A stretch of 10,183 nucleotides of DNA from Flavobacteriales bacterium (lineage in GTDB: Bacteria; Bacteroidota; Bacteroidia; Flavobacteriales; Crocinitomicaceae). Location of the stretch: positions 1 through 10,183 of the forward strand of contig CANCEQ010000103.1 of the NCBI GenBank assembly GCA_947375085.1, given 5' to 3'. A program made the translations under genes and the position numbers. Position 1 is the first letter of the stretch, and the number at the start of each line of letters is the position of its first letter. Shown here piece after piece: positions 1-7,080 of this stretch. The notes beneath the pieces were generated by a model. The model had not been told where the DNA came from. It searched no databases and saw only the letters and a program-made list of their open reading frames with translations.

Positions 1-108
1 AGCTGTTAGTTCACCACGTTCAATTGATTGAACAATCTGCAGTTTGAAGGACATTGAATAGTCTTTCTGTGTACGTTTTTGATAAACGTTTTTTTCTTCT
101 TCTTTCAT
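1..108 (-). CDS. IS3-family transposase OrfA, N-terminal fragment (cut by the window edge)
   Basis: Reading leftward from an ATG at 108-106 gives 36 codons without a stop, beginning MKEEEKNVYQKRTQKDYSMS and continuing FKLQIVQSIERGELTA to the window edge. The pattern VYxKRTQxDYSMSFKLxIVxxIExGELT is what I recognise as the start of the helix-turn-helix OrfA protein of IS3-family elements common in Flavobacteriia. OrfA binds the ends of the element and is normally fused to the DDE-type OrfB by a -1 frameshift; neither the rest of OrfA nor OrfB is visible. The start is supported by the absence of any longer plausible start and by its position about 50 bp inside the presumed element end. The family call rests on recall of the N-terminal pattern alone, so subgroup is not assigned. 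Confidence 0.8.
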   Translation of the reverse strand, partial: MKEEEKNVYQKRTQKDYSMSFKLQIVQSIERGELTA

Positions 109-156
109 AACGTTATTTTTTGTGTAACGCTATTTCAGGACTAGACAAAATAAACA
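1..156 (-). mobile_element. Left end of an IS3-family insertion sequence (partial)
   Basis: The orfA fragment implies that an insertion sequence enters the window from the left, transcribed leftward. On the minus strand the presumed tip reads TGTTTATTTTGTCTAGTCC, with a TG at 156-155, as many IS3 ends have, then CTGAAATAGCGTTACAC before the orfA start. An imperfect direct repeat, TAACGTTATTT (108-118) and TAACGCTATTT (125-135), lies between tip and gene and could be part of the terminal binding site. The element stops next to the palindromic terminator of bshA at 159. The exact boundary and any target-site duplication cannot be determined because the other end lies outside the window. Confidence 0.55.
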
Positions 157-158
157 TA

Positions 159-192
159 AAAAAAACCGATTGAAATTTCAATCGGTTTTTTT
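159..192 (-). terminator. Strong palindromic terminator of the bshA unit (possibly bidirectional)
   Basis: Positions 159-192 form a perfect 34-bp palindrome centred between 175 and 176. Its GC-containing core is ACCGATTGAAA (165-175) and the complementary arm (176-186), flanked by an A run on the left (158-165) and a T run on the right (186-192). It begins 10 bp after the bshA stop codon (203-205) in the direction of transcription, where an intrinsic terminator is expected. As both strands carry a hairpin followed by a T run, it could also stop transcription entering from the left. Confidence 0.9.
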
Positions 193-202
193 GTGTTTAA
201 TA

Positions 203-1333
203 TCACCAATTTATTTTAACCAATCGATCATATATATCTTCATACAATGGCAAAACATTTTTCAAACTGAAAACTTTTGCTCTTTTTAGAGAGTTCTGTC
301 TAAATTCTTGAAACAAGTCTTCATTTTGTAACAAATGAATTGCATTTTTAGCCATATCTTCAACGTCACCTACGTTAGAAAGATAACCTGTTTCACCCTG
401 AACATTCACTTCCGGAATCCCTCCTGTATTAGATGAAATTACTGGAACACCTACTGCCATCGCTTCCAATGCTGCTAAACCAAAACTTTCTGTTTCAGAT
501 GGCAAGATAAACAAATCTGAAATTTCTAATACATGAGACGTATCACTTACTTTTCCTACAAAAATAACTCTACCACACAAATTCAACTCTCTTACTAATC
601 GCTCAAGATTATTTCTTTCCGGTCCATCTCCTGCAAAAATTAACTTGGATGGAATTTTTTCATTCACAAGGGCAAACATACGGAGTACATCTTCTACCCT
701 TTTTACTTTCCTAAAATTAGAGATATGACATAAAATACGCTCTTCATCTTTCGCATATCTTCTCCTTTTATCAAAATCCATTTCTCCCAATTCTTCTTTG
801 GAATCAATAAAATTTGGAATTACATGGATTTCACGATCTGTATTAAAATGAGAATAAGTGTCATCTTTTAAACTTTGAGAAACAGCTGTTACCGTATCTG
901 ATTGATTGATACAAAATGTAATGACAGGCTCAAATGAAGGATCTTTTCCTACTAAGGTAATATCTGTACCGTGTAATGTTGTTACAAATGGAATCTCAAT
1001 TCCTTGTGATCTCAATATCTGTTGTGCCATATAAGCTGCAGATGCGTGAGGAATTGCATAATGCACGTGCAATAGATTCAATTTCTCGTATTTGACAACA
1101 TCCACCATTTTACTCGCTAAAATAGTCTCGTATGGTTGATGATCAAACAATGGATAATCACTTAAAGCTACTTCATGATAATAGATATTCTCACGAAAAC
1201 TACCTAATCGAACAGGTTGAGAATACGTAATAAAATGAATCTCATGCCCCTTTTTAGCTAAAGCTTTACCTAATTCCGTCGCTACAACACCACTTCCTCC
1301 AAAGGTTGGATACAATACTATTCCTATCTTCAT
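203..1333 (-). CDS. bshA: N-acetyl-alpha-D-glucosaminyl L-malate synthase BshA
   Basis: BshA transfers GlcNAc from UDP-GlcNAc to L-malate, the first step in making bacillithiol, the low-molecular-weight thiol of Firmicutes and many Bacteroidota. It is a cytoplasmic GT4-family retaining glycosyltransferase. The 376 residues match the usual length. Visible motifs in order are: the glycine-rich N-terminal loop FGGSGVVATELG (11-22); HVHYAIPH (89-96); TTLHGTDITLVG (118-129), typical of BshA; the phosphate-contact region SNFRKVKR (205-212); AGDGPER (234-240); and the GT4 EX7E motif, E282 to E290 in ESFGLAALE, followed by GVPVISSNTGGIPE. The ATG at 1333 lies only 2 bp after the stop of the upstream serine hydrolase gene, so the two are probably cotranscribed. 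Transcription ends at the palindrome 159-192. Identification is very secure; bshB and bshC are not in the window. Confidence 0.97.
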   Translation of the reverse strand: MKIGIVLYPTFGGSGVVATELGKALAKKGHEIHFITYSQPVRLGSFRENIYYHEVALSDYPLFDHQPYETILASKMVDVVKYEKLNLLHVHYAIPHASAAYMAQQILRSQGIEIPFVTTLHGTDITLVGKDPSFEPVITFCINQSDTVTAVSQSLKDDTYSHFNTDREIHVIPNFIDSKEELGEMDFDKRRRYAKDEERILCHISNFRKVKRVEDVLRMFALVNEKIPSKLIFAGDGPERNNLERLVRELNLCGRVIFVGKVSDTSHVLEISDLFILPSETESFGLAALEAMAVGVPVISSNTGGIPEVNVQGETGYLSNVGDVEDMAKNAIHLLQNEDLFQEFRQNSLKRAKVFSLKNVLPLYEDIYDRLVKINW

Positions 1334-1335
1334 AA

Positions 1336-3267
1336 TTAAAGTTTTTTAGCTGATAAAACAGCATCGTAAATCGCTTTTTGAATATTCGTTCTGATGTTCA
1401 TATCTCTAATTTTCCAATTATCTTGATCTTGATACACTCGATTAGATAAGAATACATAATTTATTTGATACTCAGGATCTGCCCAAGCTAAAGTACCAGT
1501 AAAGCCTGAATGACCAAAACTAGATTGAGAAGCTACTTCATGGCATGTTCCACCTCCTGAATTTTTAGGTCGGTCAAAACCAATTCCTCTTCTGTTTGTT
1601 GGACAAAACTGACACTTCGTATACAAATCAACAACTGATTTATTGATGTAAGTAGTCTCTCCATATACTCCTTTATTCAATAACAATTGCATCAAAGAAG
1701 CTAAATCTGTCGCATTCGAAAATAAACCTGCATGTCCACCTACTCCACCTAACATCGCTGCACCTGGATCATGAACATACCCATGCACTTGTTGTTTTCT
1801 AAATGCCATGTCTTTTTCTGTCGGAACGATTTGAGATAAGGGGAAATAATTCAACGGTCTGTAGCGCATGTATTGTAGTCCCATCGGCTCGTATAAATTT
1901 TTCAATAGATATTCATCTAAAGTTTGATTCGATTGTTTTTCAACTATTTTTTTGATGAAATAATATCCTAAATCAGAATATTCATATTTTTTCGGTCCTA
2001 ATTCTGAATTTAATATTCGCTTGTAAATCGAATCGGTGTATGAATTCTTAATCCAAATTCCTTTTGCTACTTGATTTTCAAATCCTTCTTTTTTCTCTTT
2101 TGAATAGATTTCAGGATTTAATTCGCCGTCTTTCAATGTTCTCTTATAGAATGGAATCCAAGCTGTTAAACCTGCTTGATGTGTCATCATATCCTTTAAC
2201 AAAATATCTCCAAAAGGACTTTCTCCAGTTAATTCTGGTAAATAATCTTTTAATTTTTTATCAATCGAAAATTTACCTTCTGACTGCAATTTCATAATCG
2301 CCATTGTTGATCCTGCGATTTTAGTAACCGACGCAATATCATACACATCTGTATCTTTCACTTTTATAGAATCTTCGTAACGTTGAGTTCCATAACTTTT
2401 TTGATAAATGATTTTTCCTTCAACAGCAACCACAATTTGACATCCTGGAAAAGCACCTTTTGCAATACCATCTTTTGCTAAACGATCCACTTCAACAAAT
2501 TTCTTTGGATCTATTCCTAATTCTTCAGGTTGAGAAAACTTTAATCTGCCTGTACTCTCCACTTTTAAACCTGAATTAATCGGAAATTGCTTTGAAATTG
2601 CAAACGGAAGTTTTCCATTAGCCTCTATCGCTCCATAAATAAATTGCGACATTCTTTCCATTGCAACTTCTTTATTTTCAAAACCTAAAACTACAGCGTC
2701 AACCTTTTTTAAATTACAGCTTTTCTTTAAGACTTTAGGATTCCCAAATATCACAAGTGCATTTTGGGATGTTGAGGGTAATTTCTTCAACCAACTTCTC
2801 CAATTTTTGGGCATGCCATACTCTTTTCCAGAAGATGAAGCATGAAATGCTGTAATTACAACATCGTATTTACCTAGTTTATTAACTAATTGATCTTCAG
2901 CTTCCTTTACACTTGAGAATTGATAATGATCTATTTTTCCAAATCGCTCCAAGCCCAAACGAAATGCAGCTGTATTGTTTCCGATACTTATTCTAACTAT
3001 TTTTTTATCAAGGTTAGAAAGTGGTAAAAGATGATTACGATTTTTAAGTACCGTAATTTTCTTCTCACAAGCTGAACGTTTGATCCATGAAAACTCACTC
3101 AATTGAAAATTCCCTACTTCATTCAATCTTGCTGTAGCATAAGTATTAGTAGATGTTTTTAAAAAATTAAATGTCAATACGTTAGACGTATAACTAAACA
3201 CCAACATGATCAAACAAAATACTCCTAAAATGGTAAAAATATATCTTACTTTTTTTCCTAATCTCAT
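1336..3267 (-). CDS. Membrane-anchored serine hydrolase (class C beta-lactamase/PBP-like) with a GH3 C-terminal-like domain
   Basis: This 643-residue protein has three parts. Residues 8-27 are a hydrophobic signal or anchor segment, placing the rest outside the cytoplasmic membrane, probably in the periplasm. Residues about 66-235 resemble the C-terminal alpha/beta domain of glycoside hydrolase family 3 (ITVLKNRNHLLPL at 71-83; VVITAFH at 136-142; VIFGNPKVL at 172-180; FIYGAIEANGKLPFAIS at 209-225). Residues about 245-643 are a serine beta-lactamase/penicillin-binding-protein-like domain with the catalytic SVTK (S313, K316), a YSD triad (430-432) where YxN is usual, and HSGFTGT (586-592) in the KTG position. 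Bacteroidota encode longer fusions with an N-terminal GH3 (beta-hexosaminidase-type) barrel before these two parts; that barrel is absent here. A role in peptidoglycan or muropeptide processing is plausible by family, but the substrate is unknown. It is the first gene of a unit with bshA, 2 bp apart. The ATG at 3267 is supported by the anchor directly after it. Confidence 0.9.
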   Translation of the reverse strand: MRLGKKVRYIFTILGVFCLIMLVFSYTSNVLTFNFLKTSTNTYATARLNEVGNFQLSEFSWIKRSACEKKITVLKNRNHLLPLSNLDKKIVRISIGNNTAAFRLGLERFGKIDHYQFSSVKEAEDQLVNKLGKYDVVITAFHASSSGKEYGMPKNWRSWLKKLPSTSQNALVIFGNPKVLKKSCNLKKVDAVVLGFENKEVAMERMSQFIYGAIEANGKLPFAISKQFPINSGLKVESTGRLKFSQPEELGIDPKKFVEVDRLAKDGIAKGAFPGCQIVVAVEGKIIYQKSYGTQRYEDSIKVKDTDVYDIASVTKIAGSTMAIMKLQSEGKFSIDKKLKDYLPELTGESPFGDILLKDMMTHQAGLTAWIPFYKRTLKDGELNPEIYSKEKKEGFENQVAKGIWIKNSYTDSIYKRILNSELGPKKYEYSDLGYYFIKKIVEKQSNQTLDEYLLKNLYEPMGLQYMRYRPLNYFPLSQIVPTEKDMAFRKQQVHGYVHDPGAAMLGGVGGHAGLFSNATDLASLMQLLLNKGVYGETTYINKSVVDLYTKCQFCPTNRRGIGFDRPKNSGGGTCHEVASQSSFGHSGFTGTLAWADPEYQINYVFLSNRVYQDQDNWKIRDMNIRTNIQKAIYDAVLSAKKL

Positions 3268-3306
3268 TGAATGACGAATTAAAATTTCAATTTATGTTAT
3301 AACTTA

Positions 3307-3338
3307 CAAAAATAACTTTTGATTCTAATATAAAACAG
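3307..3338 (-). promoter_or_regulatory. Candidate Bacteroidota-type promoter for the serine hydrolase-bshA unit
   Basis: Read leftward, 3314-3307 is TATTTTTG, an exact match to the Bacteroidota/Flavobacterium -7 element TAnnTTTG. It lies 39 bp before the start codon at 3267. The -33 element (TTG) is poor: the nearest candidate is CTG at 3338-3336, with 21 bp between. Position and -7 match support it; the weak -33 keeps confidence modest. Confidence 0.4.
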
Positions 3339-3341
3339 AAT

Positions 3342-3399
3342 TTAAGAGTAGCATTTGAAGAAGTTATAGACATTAAAAAGTTATAAACTCTACTCTTAA
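3342..3399. repeat. 10-bp inverted repeat in the divergent intergenic region
   Basis: TTAAGAGTAG (3342-3351) is exactly repeated in reverse complement as CTACTCTTAA (3390-3399), with 38 bp between. The spacer carries AAGTTATA twice as a direct repeat (3361-3368 and 3378-3385). The structure sits between the divergent serine hydrolase and mutL genes, so an operator or a structured leader of mutL is possible. AT-rich DNA also produces such repeats by chance. Confidence 0.45.
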
Positions 3400-3510
3400 T
3401 TAACTAATTTACCGAAAGAATTATAACTAATTAACATCTATTATGGGATTAAAAACAAGAAAAATCGTATTTTTACTAACTTAAAATTCTAAAAACACCC
3501 ATCGTTTAAA

Positions 3511-5361
3511 ATGAGTGATGTAATTAAATTATTACCAGATCATATTGCCAACCAAATTGCAGCTGGAGAAGTTATTCAACGTCCAGCTTCAGTTGTGAAA
3601 GAAATGGTTGAAAACGCAATTGATGCAGGAGCTACAAAAATTGATGTCTTTATAAAAGATGCTGGAAAAACATTGATTCAAATTGTTGATAATGGAAAAG
3701 GTATGTCAACTTTTGATGCTCAAATGTGTTTCGAACGTCATGCTACAAGTAAAGTATCAAAAGCTGAAGATTTATTTACACTTACTACGAAAGGATTTAG
3801 AGGGGAAGCTCTTGCATCGGTTGCTGCTATCGCTCACGTTACTTTAAAAACGAAACAAGCTGAAGATCAAGTTGGTAATTTAATTCAAATTGAAGGAAGT
3901 AAAGTTACAAAACAAGAACCCGTTGTTTGTCCAGTTGGCTCTTCATTTGAGGTAAAAAACTTATTTTACAATGTTCCTGCTCGAAGAAATTTTTTAAAAT
4001 CTGAAAGCATTGAATTTAGACATATTTTAGACGATTTTGAACGAATTGCATTAGCACATCCTGAAGTTCACTTTACGATAAAACATAATGAAACAGATAT
4101 TTACAATTTACCTTCCGCAACTTTAAAGAAGAGAATTGTTGATATATTGGGTAAAAGTTCAAATGAAAAATTGGTTCCAATCGATGAATCAACTGATATA
4201 GTTGAAATTATTGGATTTGTTGGAAAACCTGAATTTGCTAAGAAAAAAAGAGGGGAACAATTTTTATTTGTGAACGACCGTTTTTTTAAAGATTCATATT
4301 TCAATCATGCTATTACACAAGCATTTGATGGACTTTTACAACCCAAAACATTTCCTTCTTACTTCTTGTATTTTAGTATAAATCCTCAAAAAATTGATGT
4401 TAATGTTCATCCAACAAAAACAGAAATTAAATTTGAAGAAGATAAATTAATCTATGCTATTTTATTAAGTAGTGTTAAAAGAGCATTAGGTAAATACAAT
4501 ATCGCTCCGACATTAGATTTTAATAGAGAATCTAGCTTTGATTTACCTCATTCTATGAGTAATAAAATAGCAGTTGAACCTAAAATTATTGTCAACGAAA
4601 ATTACAATCCGTTCAATAATGTTACTTCTGCCCCATCGAAATCCTCTTCTAGTCAAGCAAGTTTTACTTCAGCTATAAAAGCACAAGGCTTTGGAAAAAA
4701 AGAAATTAACCAAGAAGATTGGATGAATTTTTATGCTATAAAAGAGGATGAAAATACTTTTGTTGAAGCTAACAATCCAGTTGAACTCGATTTAGAAATT
4801 GAAGAGAATTCAAAGAAAGAGTTTATCATCAGAGGGAATTACTTGTTAACTTCAAGTAAATCAGGTTTTATGGTTATTCATCACAGAAGAGCAGTTGAAC
4901 GAATAATTTACGACAACTTAATGAATTCGTTCATTTCCAATCCTATAAATTCTCAAAAACTACTATTTCCTTATGAAAAGGAAGTTTCTGCTGGAGAGAA
5001 AAATGAATGGTCAAACAACGCTACAATGATTGCTCGATTAGGATTTGAAACCGAATTTCAAGAAAATACGATGCTCATCAATGCAGTTCCAGCTGTTTTA
5101 CAAGAAGAAAACATCAACGATTGTTTAGATGGGATTTTAGAAAACATTTCTTATCGTGACATTGAAAAAGGTGATATTTCCCACCTTATAATCAACGCAA
5201 TTGCAAAGTCGTCTGCTCAAAAAAAGAATGTTACTTTTAATAATGAATCAGCGAATCAATTAGTTGAAGATTTATTTCAATGTCCTGAACACGTGTATAC
5301 TCCAAGTGGAAAATCAATTATACAAACATTAACTTTAGAAGAACTAGCAAACAAATTTTAA
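3511..5361 (+). CDS. mutL: DNA mismatch repair protein MutL
   Basis: MutL links mismatch recognition by MutS to strand incision. The 616 residues are normal for the family. The N-terminal GHKL ATPase is complete: IAAGEVIQRPASVVKEMVEN (16-35) with catalytic E34, DNGKGM (60-65), HATSK (77-81) and TKGFRGEAL (93-101), followed by the transducer domain to about residue 335. Residues about 340-430 are a poorly conserved linker rich in S, N and K. The C-terminal dimerisation domain (about 430-616) is present. In it the segment at the position of the endonuclease motif DQHA(X)2E(X)4E reads HHRRAVERIIYD (457-468): E463 is kept but the D and H positions are changed. A CPEH segment follows at 591-594. 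The ATG at 3511 begins the canonical IKLLPDHIANQIAAGEV start. It is the first gene of a tight unit, with the rhomboid gene 1 bp downstream. Identification is certain; endonuclease activity is open. Confidence 0.98.
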   Translation: MSDVIKLLPDHIANQIAAGEVIQRPASVVKEMVENAIDAGATKIDVFIKDAGKTLIQIVDNGKGMSTFDAQMCFERHATSKVSKAEDLFTLTTKGFRGEALASVAAIAHVTLKTKQAEDQVGNLIQIEGSKVTKQEPVVCPVGSSFEVKNLFYNVPARRNFLKSESIEFRHILDDFERIALAHPEVHFTIKHNETDIYNLPSATLKKRIVDILGKSSNEKLVPIDESTDIVEIIGFVGKPEFAKKKRGEQFLFVNDRFFKDSYFNHAITQAFDGLLQPKTFPSYFLYFSINPQKIDVNVHPTKTEIKFEEDKLIYAILLSSVKRALGKYNIAPTLDFNRESSFDLPHSMSNKIAVEPKIIVNENYNPFNNVTSAPSKSSSSQASFTSAIKAQGFGKKEINQEDWMNFYAIKEDENTFVEANNPVELDLEIEENSKKEFIIRGNYLLTSSKSGFMVIHHRRAVERIIYDNLMNSFISNPINSQKLLFPYEKEVSAGEKNEWSNNATMIARLGFETEFQENTMLINAVPAVLQEENINDCLDGILENISYRDIEKGDISHLIINAIAKSSAQKKNVTFNNESANQLVEDLFQCPEHVYTPSGKSIIQTLTLEELANKF

Positions 5362-5362
5362 T

Positions 5363-6148
5363 ATGTTTTCATTTTTAAATAATATTCCACAAGTAACCAA
5401 AAACATTTTAATACTAAATGTTTTGTTTTTTGTTTTTAAATTCTTCTTTGCCTCGCAAGGAATTGATTTGGATAGAACGTTAGGAGCCTACTATTTAAAT
5501 TCTCCTAATTTTGAACCCTATCAAGTGGTTTCTCATTTTTTTATGCACGGAGATTTTATGCATATCTTCATGAATATGTGGCTATTTGTAATGTTGGGGA
5601 CATTTTTAGAACAACTTTGGGGACCTAAACGATTTTTTATATTCTATATAGCTTCGGCTCTTGGCGCGTTCGCGCTGTACAATATAATTGGTGTATATCA
5701 AATTAATGAAATGAAACATTCGTTATCTACTTTTTTAGATGTGGATACTTTAAATCAAATCATTAAGTCGAGTTACAATGAAGTTCAATTGGAAAACAAT
5801 ATTAACGAATATTTGATGACTCTACCGAACAATGGATTGGTAGATATTAATTCACTTAGCCATTATATTAGTTATACCAATACACCTTTAGTAGGAGCCT
5901 CAGGAGCAGTTTTTGGAATTATGGCCGCATTTGCTATTTTATTTCCAAATACGGAATTTATGATTTATTTTGCCATTCCAGTAAAAGCTAAGTTTTTAGT
6001 TGGAGGGTATTTTCTATGGGAATTATATAAAAGCTTCAACGGTACACCTGGAGATAACGTAGCGCATTTAGCGCACGTTGGAGGGGCTATTGTAGGAGCA
6101 ATTATCATATTATATTGGAGAAAAACGGATAAAAAACATTTTTGGTAA
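5363..6148 (+). CDS. Rhomboid-family intramembrane serine protease (first of two)
   Basis: Rhomboids cleave transmembrane segments of substrate proteins within the membrane using a Ser-His dyad. This 261-residue protein shows about six membrane segments (near 14-31, 53-83, 90-110, 178-194, 198-220 and 233-251). The dyad is intact: S180 in GASGAVFG (178-185) and H238 in AHVGGAIVG (237-245). The oxyanion-side residues H67 and N71 are in HGDFMHIFMN (62-71). Between the third and fourth segments is a hydrophilic insertion of about 65 residues (111-175) that is much longer than the matching loop of E. coli GlpG. Similar long loops occur, to my knowledge, in other Bacteroidota rhomboids. The gene starts 1 bp after the mutL stop and its TAA overlaps the next start codon, so the genes are probably translationally coupled. 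Substrate unknown. Confidence 0.95.
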   Translation: MFSFLNNIPQVTKNILILNVLFFVFKFFFASQGIDLDRTLGAYYLNSPNFEPYQVVSHFFMHGDFMHIFMNMWLFVMLGTFLEQLWGPKRFFIFYIASALGAFALYNIIGVYQINEMKHSLSTFLDVDTLNQIIKSSYNEVQLENNINEYLMTLPNNGLVDINSLSHYISYTNTPLVGASGAVFGIMAAFAILFPNTEFMIYFAIPVKAKFLVGGYFLWELYKSFNGTPGDNVAHLAHVGGAIVGAIIILYWRKTDKKHFW

Positions 6149-7080
6149 TGAGTACAACAAACAATTTACTAGACGATTTAAAATACCAATTGAAAAATGG
6201 AGATATGACCATTCGTTTGATTTTTATCAATACGATTGTTTTTTTATTTATTGGAATTTTAAATGTAATTGGAAATTTAACATTGGGTGAAACACAAACA
6301 GCTATTGTGTTTTTCAATGAGAAACTATTTTCATTAAATACGGATGTCTCAAAACTTGTCTATACTCCTTGGACATTAATAACGAGTATGTTTGCCCATT
6401 TTAGCTTTTTTCATTTATTAATGAATATGCTAATGCTTTATTTTTCAGGTAAAATGTTTACGCAACTTTTTAGTGGGAAACGTTTACTAAATACGTACAT
6501 ACTAGGTGGACTATTTGGAGCTGTATTGGAAATTATAGCTCGAACATTATTTCCAGTATTTCAAAACATCAGTGTTGGTGTTGTTGGGGCATCAGGTTCA
6601 ATTATGGCTATTTTTATTGCATTAGCGCTACATAGACCAAATCTACAAGTAATGTTATTTGGTGTTGTCCCAGTAAAACTGATTATTCTTGCGGCTATTT
6701 TTTTCGGAATAGATCTTTTTTCGCTTGCAGCAAATGATGGCACGGCACACTTTGTTCACATTGGTGGAGCTCTTTTGGGTGCACTTTCGATAAGAAATAT
6801 AAACAGTCCTTCAAATATTATTACTATTTTTCAGAAGTTTACAGATTCTATTTTCGGTTTTTTTCAAAATATTTTCAAAAAGAAAGAACCAAAATTCACG
6901 ATTCATCAAGGTGGAAGTGGTCGTGGAAATATGAAAACAGACGAAGAATACAATTATGAAATGAAACAACGACAAGTTCAGGTGGATGCCATTTTAGATA
7001 AAATTGCAAAATCTGGTTACGAATCGTTATCAAAAGCTGAAAAACAATTTTTATTCGATCAAAGTAAGAATGCTAGGTAA
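6148..7080 (+). CDS. Rhomboid-family intramembrane serine protease with a C-terminal cytoplasmic extension (second of two)
   Basis: The ATG at 6148 shares one base with the TAA of the preceding gene (TAATG); a TTG two codons upstream is possible but less likely. The 310-residue protein has an intact rhomboid core: H89 and N93 in AHFSFFHLLMN (83-93), catalytic S149 in GASGSI (147-152) and H204 in HIGGALLG (204-211). It lacks the long loop of its neighbour, having only a short segment (about 131-142) there, so the two are distinct paralogues rather than a recent duplication. After the last membrane segment there is a soluble tail (about 235-310). Its end, ILDKIAKSGYESLSKAEKQF at 282-301, matches a short conserved tail found on Bacteroidota rhomboids. 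The tail is lysine-rich and probably cytoplasmic; its function is unknown. The 3' end overlaps the EEP gene by 11 bp. Confidence 0.94.
   Translation: MSTTNNLLDDLKYQLKNGDMTIRLIFINTIVFLFIGILNVIGNLTLGETQTAIVFFNEKLFSLNTDVSKLVYTPWTLITSMFAHFSFFHLLMNMLMLYFSGKMFTQLFSGKRLLNTYILGGLFGAVLEIIARTLFPVFQNISVGVVGASGSIMAIFIALALHRPNLQVMLFGVVPVKLIILAAIFFGIDLFSLAANDGTAHFVHIGGALLGALSIRNINSPSNIITIFQKFTDSIFGFFQNIFKKKEPKFTIHQGGSGRGNMKTDEEYNYEMKQRQVQVDAILDKIAKSGYESLSKAEKQFLFDQSKNAR

Noticed and set aside
2064..2297. A rightward open frame within the serine hydrolase gene.
   Set aside because: It lies wholly inside a well-supported gene on the opposite strand and its product has no family character.
3468..3475. TATTTTTA as a -7 promoter element for mutL.
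   Set aside because: It lacks the final G of TAnnTTTG and no TTG is found at a suitable distance upstream; too weak to list.
4101..4304. A leftward open frame within mutL.
   Set aside because: Antisense to the conserved ATPase/transducer region of mutL; it is explained by the codon use of that gene.
6105..6743. Two leftward open frames (6105-6317 and 6561-6743) across the rhomboid genes.
   Set aside because: Both are antisense to coding sequence with intact rhomboid motifs and show no family features.
7004..7069. A longer start for the EEP protein, adding 22 residues.
   Set aside because: It would need a non-ATG start and a 77-bp overlap with the rhomboid gene; the ATG at 7070 gives an 11-bp overlap and starts just before the first membrane helix.
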